This document shows positions 1 through 6,552 of a DNA stretch of 12,209 nt, piece by piece; position 1 is the stretch's first letter, and each line of letters starts with the position of its first letter. The translations under genes were made by a program, and so were the position numbers. The DNA comes from Methanoregula sp. (GTDB lineage: Archaea; Halobacteriota; Methanomicrobia; Methanomicrobiales; Methanospirillaceae), in NCBI GenBank assembly GCA_028711405.1, contig JAQTSH010000012.1, positions 4,192 to 16,400 of the forward strand, written 5' to 3'. The notes under the pieces are model-generated. The model was not told the DNA's origin, ran no database searches, and saw only the letters and a list, made by a program, of their open reading frames with translations.

Positions 1-3000
1 GTTCAGGAACATACCAATGTCGCATGGGAAACCCGCCAGGCATTATCCACTGATTTTCGGATTATCCACCGGGATGGCACCGTGCGCTGGATTAGTCATT
101 CCTGCCGGCAGATCTATGACTCGCGCGGGAACCCACTGGGACGGCGCGTGAGCAACCGGGATATAACCGATCGCAAGATCCTGGAGATACGCCTGACAGA
201 AAGTGAGGGGCGGTTAAAAGAGATCATTGAATCGATGATTGCCGGCGTAGTAATCATTGATCCGGAAACCCACACGATTATCGATGTCAATTCAGTTGCA
301 GCCAAAATGATCGGGGCAGAAAAAGACGAGATCATCGGGTCGGTCTGCCACCGTTATATCTGTCCCGCAGAGATTGGAGCATGTCCGATTACGGATCTGG
401 AACAGACCGTTGATAAATCCGAGAAAGTATTGCTGACGCACCTTGGCGAAAAAATCTCCATCCTCAAATCGGTAACCCGCATATACATCAACAAACACCC
501 CTATCTCCTTGAAAGTTTTATCGACATCACCGACCTGAAGCGGGCAGAATCTACGCTCCTGGACGCTTATGGGAAGCTCAAGGAACTGGATGTTATCATC
601 AACCACAGCCCGGCAGTTGTCTGGCTCTGGAAAGCTGCGCCGGGATGGCCGGTGGAATACGTTTCTGAAAATCTTACCGGTTTCGGTTACCTGCCTGAAG
701 ACTTTACCAGCGGAAGGATTCCCTATGCATCGATCATCCACCCCGATGATCTTTCACGGGTCGGCACGGAAGTTGAACAGTTTACCCGTGAGGGAAGGAT
801 GGAGTTTGTCCAGGAGTACCGCATCCTTACAAAAACCGGGGAAATCCGTTTTACGGAAGACCGGACATGGGTGAGGCGGGATACCAATGGTTTTGTAACG
901 CATTACCAGGGTATTACCCTCGATATCACTGAACGCAAACGCGTTGAACGTGCATTACGGGAAAGCGAAGGAAAGTACCGGGCTTTCTTTACTACTTCAC
1001 GGGACTGCGTTTTTATCACTACTTTGGATGGCAGGTGGGTTGACCTCAACGACTCAGCGGTGGAACTGTTTGGGTACGAAAGCCGCAAAGAACTGATGAC
1101 CGTGAACATTGCTGATCTCTATGCACATCCCGATGAACGAAATGTTCATCGGAAAATTATTTCGGAACTGGGATTCTCAAAGGATTATCCGGTTGACCTG
1201 AAGAAAAAGGACGGGATGATTATTCATACTCTCATCTCCTCAGTTGCGCGAAAAGATCAAAATGGCACTATCATTGGATTCCAGGGAGTAGTACGGGATG
1301 TTACTGAACTGAAACGGGCGGAGATGGAACTTCAGAAACTTGCTTCGGTAGTCCGGCACTCCCGCGAGCTTATCGGTATTGCAACACTTGATGGAAAGAT
1401 TAATTTCCTTAATGATGCAGGAGCCCGAATGTTTGGCATTCTACCGGCAGATGCCATCGGTAAAGATTTCTTCCGGTATATCCCTGATCATCTGAAAAGG
1501 AAATTACAGGAAGAAGTCCTGCCAGCACTGGTGGAACAGGGCATCTGGCAAGGGGATCTCCAGTATATCAATCAAAAAACCGGTAATCTGGTTGATGTAC
1601 ATGCGATGATATTCGCGATTACAGACCCTGCTACCGGAAAACCGCAGTACATGGCTAATGTCTCGCTGGACATTTCGGATCGTAAACAGGCAGAAGTGGC
1701 ACTGAGGACGAGTCAGATCCTACTCACAGAAGCAATGAACCTCGCACACATGGCGCACTGGGAGTTAGACGTTCCCACCGGTATCTTCACCTTCAATGAC
1801 CGGTTCTACGCTCTGTATGGCACTACCGCAGAGCGTGAAGGCGGCTATCAGATGCCGGCAGAGGTTTACGCCCGAATATTCGTTCACCCGGATGACATGC
1901 TGGTAGTGTCCGATGAAATAACGAATGCAATAGCTGCCACTGACCCGGATTTTACCCGGCAGATCGAGCACCGGATTATCCGTAGGGATCGTGAGGTGCG
2001 GTATATTATTGTGCGTTTTGGAATTACCAAAGATGCCGAGGGCAGGACGATGAAAGCCCATGGTGCCAACCAGGATATCACAGAACGCAAACAGATGGAA
2101 GAGGCACTCCATAACTCGCAGCAGATCCTCCGGAGTGTGCTGGACACAATTCCGGTACGTGTGTTCTGGAAAGACCGCGACCTGAAATTCCTGGGATGTA
2201 ATGCACCGTTTGCACAGGATGCAGGATTCCATAATACGGAGGATCTGATCGGAAAAGACGATTACCAGATGGGATGGCATGAACAGGCGGAATTATACCG
2301 TGCCGATGATCGACTGGTGATAGAAACCGGCAAACCCAGGATACTCATTGAGGAACCCCAGACAACACCTGATGGCAGGACAATCTGGCTCTTAACAAGT
2401 AAAACACCGCTGCACGATTCATCAGGTGGGATTAGCGGGGTGCTCGGTGCTTACATCGATATCACTGAGCGCAAGCGGATAGAAGAAGCGTTGCGGCAGG
2501 CAAACAAGCAGTTGAACCTTCTCTCAAGTATCACCCGGCACGACATTCTCAACCAGTTGACGGCGCTCAAAGGATATCTCGAACTATCGCATGAGATAAT
2601 TGACGATCCTAAGATTCTCATCGAGTACATAAAAAAAGAAGAGAAGGCAGCGAATACTATAGAGGACCAGATTACGTTCACGAAGAACTACCAGGCATTG
2701 GGCGTCGCAGCACCAGAATGGCAGAGCGTGAACGCCAGCATTAAAAATGCAGTTCTTGGGTTGCCGATACGGGATGTCCGTGTCGAAGTCGATCCTAAAA
2801 ATCCGGAGCTTTTCGCTGACCGGCTCTTCGAGAAGGTCTTTTACAACCTGATCGATAACGCACTCCGTTATGGGGGTGCAGGGATGAAGACAATCCGTGT
2901 CTCTTCACTGGAGATTGACATGGGACTCCTGATCGTCTGCGAAGACGACGGTGTGGGGATCTCCGCAGAGGACAAAAAGCGGCTTTTCACCCGGGGCTTC

Positions 3001-3153
3001 GGGAAGAATACCGGGCTTGGGTTGTTTCTCTCCCGTGAGATTCTGGCTATCACCGGCATCACGATTACGGAGAACGGAGTACCGGGTAAAGGTGCCCGGT
3101 TTGAGATCACGGTACCGAAGGGGATGTGGCGGATGACCAGGAAGGGGAACTGA
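1..3153 (+). CDS. Multi-PAS sensor histidine kinase (5' end outside the window)
   Basis: Cytoplasmic sensor kinase expected to autophosphorylate on histidine and pass phosphate to a response regulator. The frame is open from base 1, so the true start lies upstream; the GTG at 82 sits inside a PAS domain and is not a start. Of 1,050 visible residues, 1-57 are the tail of a PAS/PAC unit (RDGTVRW, then RDITDRK). Six complete PAS units follow at about 67-180, 192-315, 318-440, 442-564, 568-698 and 703-826, most closing with a D-[IV]-[TS]-[ED]-[RL]-K linker. The H-box is SSITRHDILNQL with phospho-acceptor His847. The ATPase domain has N-box NLIDNALRYGG (Asn953/Asn957), G1 EDDGVGI (about 981-987) and G2 NTGLGLFL (about 1003-1010). 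No membrane helix is visible. The first full PAS carries Cys116, Cys121 and Cys128, unusual for a PAS. The kinase core is a near copy of that in the gene ending at 12160. Kinase identity is certain; the ligands sensed are unknown. Confidence 0.96.
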   Translation, partial: VQEHTNVAWETRQALSTDFRIIHRDGTVRWISHSCRQIYDSRGNPLGRRVSNRDITDRKILEIRLTESEGRLKEIIESMIAGVVIIDPETHTIIDVNSVAAKMIGAEKDEIIGSVCHRYICPAEIGACPITDLEQTVDKSEKVLLTHLGEKISILKSVTRIYINKHPYLLESFIDITDLKRAESTLLDAYGKLKELDVIINHSPAVVWLWKAAPGWPVEYVSENLTGFGYLPEDFTSGRIPYASIIHPDDLSRVGTEVEQFTREGRMEFVQEYRILTKTGEIRFTEDRTWVRRDTNGFVTHYQGITLDITERKRVERALRESEGKYRAFFTTSRDCVFITTLDGRWVDLNDSAVELFGYESRKELMTVNIADLYAHPDERNVHRKIISELGFSKDYPVDLKKKDGMIIHTLISSVARKDQNGTIIGFQGVVRDVTELKRAEMELQKLASVVRHSRELIGIATLDGKINFLNDAGARMFGILPADAIGKDFFRYIPDHLKRKLQEEVLPALVEQGIWQGDLQYINQKTGNLVDVHAMIFAITDPATGKPQYMANVSLDISDRKQAEVALRTSQILLTEAMNLAHMAHWELDVPTGIFTFNDRFYALYGTTAEREGGYQMPAEVYARIFVHPDDMLVVSDEITNAIAATDPDFTRQIEHRIIRRDREVRYIIVRFGITKDAEGRTMKAHGANQDITERKQMEEALHNSQQILRSVLDTIPVRVFWKDRDLKFLGCNAPFAQDAGFHNTEDLIGKDDYQMGWHEQAELYRADDRLVIETGKPRILIEEPQTTPDGRTIWLLTSKTPLHDSSGGISGVLGAYIDITERKRIEEALRQANKQLNLLSSITRHDILNQLTALKGYLELSHEIIDDPKILIEYIKKEEKAANTIEDQITFTKNYQALGVAAPEWQSVNASIKNAVLGLPIRDVRVEVDPKNPELFADRLFEKVFYNLIDNALRYGGAGMKTIRVSSLEIDMGLLIVCEDDGVGISAEDKKRLFTRGFGKNTGLGLFLSREILAITGITITENGVPGKGARFEITVPKGMWRMTRKGN
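2500..3129 (+). repeat. Kinase-core duplicate, copy A (630 bp)
   Basis: This stretch encodes the H-box and ATPase domain of the first kinase. It aligns without any gap to 11507-12136, offset exactly 9,007 bp. By eye about 35 of 210 residues differ. Two 38-bp blocks are identical at every base, including third codon positions: 2971-3008 with 11978-12015, and 3028-3065 with 12035-12072. It is a direct repeat inside coding DNA, consistent with duplication or gene conversion. Confidence 0.85.
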
Positions 3154-3172
3154 TATGAATGTGAATATCAGT
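3149..3172. promoter_or_regulatory. Perfect 8-bp inverted repeat over the stop codon of the first kinase
   Basis: Arms ACTGATAT (3149-3156) and ATATCAGT (3165-3172) are exact reverse complements separated by 8 nt. The left arm contains the TGA stop at 3151-3153. Arm-to-arm geometry (16 bp centre to centre) would suit a dimeric DNA-binding protein upstream of the membrane kinase gene. As RNA it could form a weak AT-rich hairpin. No T-tract follows, so an archaeal-type terminator is not supported. The repeat is certain; its function is inferred. Confidence 0.45.
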
Positions 3173-3211
3173 ACAAGAACCATCTTTGACCGGGTTGCAA
3201 GATATCCATAG
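3155..3211 (+). CDS. Candidate 18-residue leader mini-ORF 1
   Basis: ATG at 3155 opens 18 codons, from MNVN to VARYP, and closes with TAG at 3209-3211. It starts just after the preceding kinase's stop; the purine-rich AGGAAGGGGA upstream could serve as a ribosome binding site. Its last codons lie in the 15-bp direct repeat, so it ends in Arg-Tyr-Pro-stop exactly like the next mini-ORF. The peptide resembles nothing I recognise. It may be chance, but the shared ending makes it worth recording. Confidence 0.2.
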   Translation: MNVNISTRTIFDRVARYP

Positions 3212-3214
3212 CAG
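3200..3214 (+). repeat. 15-bp direct repeat, copy 1
   Basis: The sequence AGATATCCATAGCAG occurs here and again at 3253-3267, 53 bp further on, in the 119-nt gap before the membrane kinase gene. It contains the self-complementary core GATATC. Both copies read -RYP-stop in the frame of a mini-ORF. Possible roles are a binding site for a regulator or a remnant of local duplication. Confidence 0.6.
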
Positions 3215-3219
3215 TGTTC

Positions 3220-3264
3220 ATGGCGGGGTTGCCACAGGAACCCATCGATAAGAGATATCCATAG
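3220..3264 (+). CDS. Candidate 14-residue leader mini-ORF 2
   Basis: ATG at 3220 opens 14 codons (MAGLPQ to DKRYP) ending with TAG at 3262-3264, only 8 nt before the GTG chosen for the membrane kinase. Like mini-ORF 1 it ends in Arg-Tyr-Pro-stop inside the second copy of the 15-bp repeat. No convincing ribosome binding site precedes it. The closeness of its stop to the downstream start would allow translational coupling, but coding is unproven. Confidence 0.15.
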   Translation: MAGLPQEPIDKRYP

Positions 3265-3267
3265 CAG
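3253..3267 (+). repeat. 15-bp direct repeat, copy 2
   Basis: Exact second copy of AGATATCCATAGCAG. It overlaps the AGGAAG purine run (3265-3270) that may be the ribosome binding site of the kinase starting at 3273, so a protein or RNA bound here could affect that gene's initiation. Confidence 0.6.
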
Positions 3268-3272
3268 GAAGA

Positions 3273-6080
3273 GTGGTTGCAGTGCCCGAAATGGATAATG
3301 ACGGTATACCCGGACGGGATGAAAAAGGTACAGCAACTCTGTTCTTCCAACGATTGACAATCGTCTTTGGTGCCGGCACGGTGTTCATCAGCATCCTGGG
3401 ACTTGCGAGCATTTACTGGAACCTTGGGATTTACCGGTTTTTTTACCCGGATTACAAAACCATTGCATTTTCCGCTGCACTCATCTGGATAGTATCCGGT
3501 CTGATCCTTGCATTCCAGGTGAAAAAACCATTTCGTGGCAGAATACGGGCATGCATCCTCGCAGTTATTGTAGTCATTGCCATCTTCGCACTCATCGAAT
3601 TTCCCCTCCAGTTACTGGGACAATCATTCATAATCGAGACATGGTTGTACCAATTCGGGAATGCAATCCTTGCGTATCCCACCACACCTATCTCACCGGT
3701 TGCTGCGGGACTGATGATCCCCTCATCGCTTGCGCTGTTCCTCCTTGTGTACGTTTTTGGCTCACACGAGAAAATACAGGATGCCCGGAGTACTGTCGGC
3801 ATCCTCGGTATTTTTGTCGTTCTCGTAAGTTTTACCTTCCTTTTAAGCTATATCTATGGCATCCCGTTCCTGTACGAGACCTCGTTTCTTCCCCTTGCCC
3901 CGGAATCCACGATTACCTTGCTCCTCCTTGGAGCAGGGTTTATTACCGCAGCTGGACCGGATGCTGCACCCCTTAAATATTTCACGGGTAATTCGACAAA
4001 AGCGCATCTCCTGCGGACATTTGTTCCCCTTGTCATCATCCTCATCTTTGCCCAGAGTTTTCTTCAGGCGACGTTTTTCTCGGTTTATACTCTGAATTCG
4101 GCATTATCGATGGCACTATTTTTAGTTGCGGTCACCATCGTCACGACATATGTTGTTGGAAAAGTATCAGGATCTCTTAGTAATGCCATCGATAGTGCAG
4201 AACACCACAGAAGAGCGGCAGAAGAGCAATACCGGGCGTTATTCGGAAATGTCAATATCGGCATTCTCCGGTCAACGCCGGGATCACAAGGTTCATTAGT
4301 TGAGGTAAACCCTGCGGCAATCAGGATCTTCGAAGCGGACAGCCGGGAACAGTTACTTGCGGTTCCCCCCAGTGCTCTCTACTTTAACCCCGAACAGCGC
4401 CGCCTCATCAGTGACGAGATTGTTGCCAAAGGGAGCATTAAGGGGATGGAAGTCAGGTACAGGACCCTCAACGGGAAACCTATCTGGGCACGTATCACCG
4501 CGACAAAGAAGACTTCCGAAACCGGCGAGATCTGGTTTGATAGTACGATTGAAGATATTACCGAGCAGAAGCAGGCGGTGGAAGCCTTACAGGAAAGTGA
4601 ACGAAAGTACCGGAACCTCTACCAGTATGCTCAGGTGGGACTGTTTGAAACCAGCTTAAAAGATGGCACTGTTGTTGCCTGTAACGAACGATATGCCACC
4701 CTTGCAGGTTTTTTATCAGCAGAAGATGCGATTGGAAATGACATTGTCCACCTGTATATGAATACTGATGACAGAAAAGAAGTAAGCCGTATTCTTCATA
4801 CAGAGGGACACATCGATGATCATATTGTCCAGTTTAAAAACCATGTGACGGGGCGTCCCTTCTGGGCGCAGTTCTCCGCACGGTTAAACCGCGAAGAGGA
4901 TCGTGCGGAAGGCACCATCATCGACATTACCGCACAGAAAGAATCCGAAGCGGCTCTCCGCGAGAGTGAGGAGCTGTTCAAGGGTGTTGCCGAACGAAGT
5001 TCTGATTTAATACTGCTTGTTAATAAACGAGGAATAGCCACTTATGTTTCCCCATCGGTTGAGAGAATTCTTGGATATCTTCCTGATGAGATCGTGGGGA
5101 AAACACCCGAAGATTTCATAATTCCCGATGATATTACCGCTGTGTGGGAAGGCGTCAATAAAAGTGTTTCCGGAGAATATATTGGCGGGGTTACTGTACA
5201 TTCCAGAAAAAAAAGCGGCGAATATGCTATTATGGAAATGACTTCCAGCCCCATTATAAAGGAAGACAGGATTTCGGGGATACAGGTAATTGCAAGGGAT
5301 ATCACCGACAGAAAGGTGGTAGAATACCAGCGGGAACTCCTCATTTCCGAGCTTGAGCAGAAGAACGCCGAACTCGAACGGTTCACCTACACGGTATCCC
5401 ACGATCTCAAGAGTCCCATCATCACGATCCGGGGTTTTTTAGGATTGCTCGCAGAGGACGTAAAGAAAGGGGATATTGACCAGATGGACAGCGATATCCG
5501 GCGTATTTTCTCTGCCACGGATAAGATGCAGGGACTTCTTGAAGACCTGCTTACCCTTTCAAGAATCGGAAGGATTACAAACCCGCCGGAAAGTATCAAT
5601 TTCGGCACCATTGCAGAAGAAGCCGCAGAACAACTGGCAGGTGTTATCCGAAAGCACGATGTCACGGTGACAATCGCTCCCGATCTCCCGGACGTGTTCG
5701 TTGACCATACCCGGATCCGCGAAGTGCTGGTCAACCTCATAGAGAACGCAATAAAATTCCGGGGCGACCAGCCGGTGCCGACCATTGAAATCGGCATGCG
5801 GTGTGACGAGCGCGAACCGGTATTTTTTGTCAAAGACAACGGCATCGGCATCGAAGAGCCGTACACAAAAAGAATCTTTGTCCTGTTCGAGAAACTTGAC
5901 GCAAAGACAGAGGGAACCGGGGTTGGTCTTGCCATTGTAAAGCGGATCATCGAAGTTCACGGCGGGAAGATCTGGGCGGAATCCCCGGGGCGGGGATTGG
6001 GCAGCACATTCTCGTTCACCCTCCCTGTAACAGAAAGTAAATGTATATATATCCCAAAAAAGGGAAAGAGAGATGAGTGA
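3273..6080 (+). CDS. Membrane-bound PAS sensor histidine kinase, HisKA class
   Basis: Integral membrane sensor kinase of 935 residues. The N-terminal 300 residues hold about eight hydrophobic helices (roughly 27-48, 63-82, 92-112, 141-161, 174-195, 211-228, 248-268, 274-297) with very short loops, so sensing is probably within the membrane, as in MASE-like domains; I cannot assign a named family. Three PAS units follow (about 318-438, 442-556, 562-684). A short coiled coil leads to a classical H-box, YTVSHDLKSP, with phospho-acceptor His710. The ATPase has N-box NLIENAIKF (Asn821/Asn825), G1 DNGIGI (855-860), F-box LFEKL and G2 GTGVGLAI (881-888). This core differs from the R-H-D-I-L-N-Q cores of the flanking kinases. 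GTG 3273 follows an AGGA-type site closely; GTG 3282 and ATG 3291 are alternatives. The stop overlaps the start region of the next response regulator, its likely partner. Confidence 0.95.
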   Translation: MVAVPEMDNDGIPGRDEKGTATLFFQRLTIVFGAGTVFISILGLASIYWNLGIYRFFYPDYKTIAFSAALIWIVSGLILAFQVKKPFRGRIRACILAVIVVIAIFALIEFPLQLLGQSFIIETWLYQFGNAILAYPTTPISPVAAGLMIPSSLALFLLVYVFGSHEKIQDARSTVGILGIFVVLVSFTFLLSYIYGIPFLYETSFLPLAPESTITLLLLGAGFITAAGPDAAPLKYFTGNSTKAHLLRTFVPLVIILIFAQSFLQATFFSVYTLNSALSMALFLVAVTIVTTYVVGKVSGSLSNAIDSAEHHRRAAEEQYRALFGNVNIGILRSTPGSQGSLVEVNPAAIRIFEADSREQLLAVPPSALYFNPEQRRLISDEIVAKGSIKGMEVRYRTLNGKPIWARITATKKTSETGEIWFDSTIEDITEQKQAVEALQESERKYRNLYQYAQVGLFETSLKDGTVVACNERYATLAGFLSAEDAIGNDIVHLYMNTDDRKEVSRILHTEGHIDDHIVQFKNHVTGRPFWAQFSARLNREEDRAEGTIIDITAQKESEAALRESEELFKGVAERSSDLILLVNKRGIATYVSPSVERILGYLPDEIVGKTPEDFIIPDDITAVWEGVNKSVSGEYIGGVTVHSRKKSGEYAIMEMTSSPIIKEDRISGIQVIARDITDRKVVEYQRELLISELEQKNAELERFTYTVSHDLKSPIITIRGFLGLLAEDVKKGDIDQMDSDIRRIFSATDKMQGLLEDLLTLSRIGRITNPPESINFGTIAEEAAEQLAGVIRKHDVTVTIAPDLPDVFVDHTRIREVLVNLIENAIKFRGDQPVPTIEIGMRCDEREPVFFVKDNGIGIEEPYTKRIFVLFEKLDAKTEGTGVGLAIVKRIIEVHGGKIWAESPGRGLGSTFSFTLPVTESKCIYIPKKGKRDE
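6034..6052 (+). promoter_or_regulatory. Archaeal BRE/TATA promoter candidate for the response regulator
   Basis: A purine-rich BRE-like stretch (GAAAGTAAA, 6033-6041) runs into TATATATAT (6044-6052), the strongest TATA-like box in the window. Archaeal transcription normally starts about 25 nt downstream, which falls near 6072-6076, just before the response regulator start. It lies inside the last codons of the membrane kinase, after the conserved ATPase end, where the protein (KCIYIPKKGKRDE) is free to vary. A small TCCC-A6-GGGA inverted repeat (6052-6065) sits directly after the box and could be an operator. Inferred from sequence only. Confidence 0.5.
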
Positions 6081-6085
6081 TACCC

Positions 6086-6541
6086 ATGGTGAAACTGAAC
6101 GGGGAACCTCTTCATATCCTGCTTGTGGAAGATAATGAAGATCATGCCGAACTGGTGATACGGGGCATGAAGGACCAGCGGGTGGCAAATAAAATTCACC
6201 ATGTTTCCGATGGAGAGGCGGCTATTGACTATCTTTTCCGTCGCGGCGCTTTTGAAACAATAAAATCATCTCCGCTCCCAAACCTGATCCTGCTGGACCT
6301 ACGGCTCCCCCGCATTGACGGGCTGGAAGTGCTCAAAATTATCAAGGACACCCCCAACCTTCAGCGGATACCTGTTGTTATTCTGACGAGTTCCAGTGCG
6401 GAAAGCGACATCGCCAAATCCTATGATTACCACGCGAACAGTTACATCGTAAAACCTCTCGACTTTAAAACATTCACAAAACTGATGGACGACCTCGGGT
6501 TCTACTGGCTTGGCTGGAATTCGAAACCACACATCGACTGA
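6086..6541 (+). CDS. Single-domain response regulator (receiver only, Rcp1-like)
   Basis: Phospho-acceptor protein of 151 residues: one receiver domain with no output domain. Acidic pocket Glu15/Asp16 lies in HILLVEDNEDH, phospho-acceptor Asp71 in LILLDLRLPRIDG, switch Thr101 in VILTSS and Lys123 in YIVKPLDF. The C-terminus (LMDDLGFYWLGWN) matches the small Rcp1-type receivers that pair with multi-PAS or phytochrome-like kinases. It probably takes phosphate from the membrane kinase just upstream, acting as a relay or phosphate sink. ATG 6086 is chosen because GTGAT (6077-6081) sits 4 nt before it as a Shine-Dalgarno match; GTG 6077, overlapping the kinase stop, would add three residues. Oddly, an out-of-frame ATG at 6073 reads MSDTHGE, much like the start of the next gene, hinting at a one-base shift near 6100-6104. 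Confidence 0.93.
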   Translation: MVKLNGEPLHILLVEDNEDHAELVIRGMKDQRVANKIHHVSDGEAAIDYLFRRGAFETIKSSPLPNLILLDLRLPRIDGLEVLKIIKDTPNLQRIPVVILTSSSAESDIAKSYDYHANSYIVKPLDFKTFTKLMDDLGFYWLGWNSKPHID

Positions 6542-6552
6542 GTACTCCTCCC

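Noticed and set aside
346..390. Possible heme c attachment in the cysteine-bearing PAS domain
   Set aside because: There is a Cys-His pair but no CxxCH motif, and the protein has no signal peptide in view, so covalent c-type heme is not supported.
3226..3243. GGGTT/AACCC stem with an 8-nt loop in the gap before the membrane kinase
   Set aside because: Only 5 bp of pairing and no T-tract; too weak to call a hairpin or terminator.
2905..3360. Long reverse-strand frame (about 150 codons) at the end of the left kinase
   Set aside because: It lies mostly opposite a conserved kinase core; its translation is rich in Pro/Arg/His and shows no domain. Similar frames opposite the other kinase cores recur because the cores are duplicated.
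5559..6188. Reverse-strand frame of about 209 codons opposite the membrane kinase ATPase domain
   Set aside because: No recognisable motif, and it runs antisense through the conserved ATPase motifs, as expected for a shadow frame.
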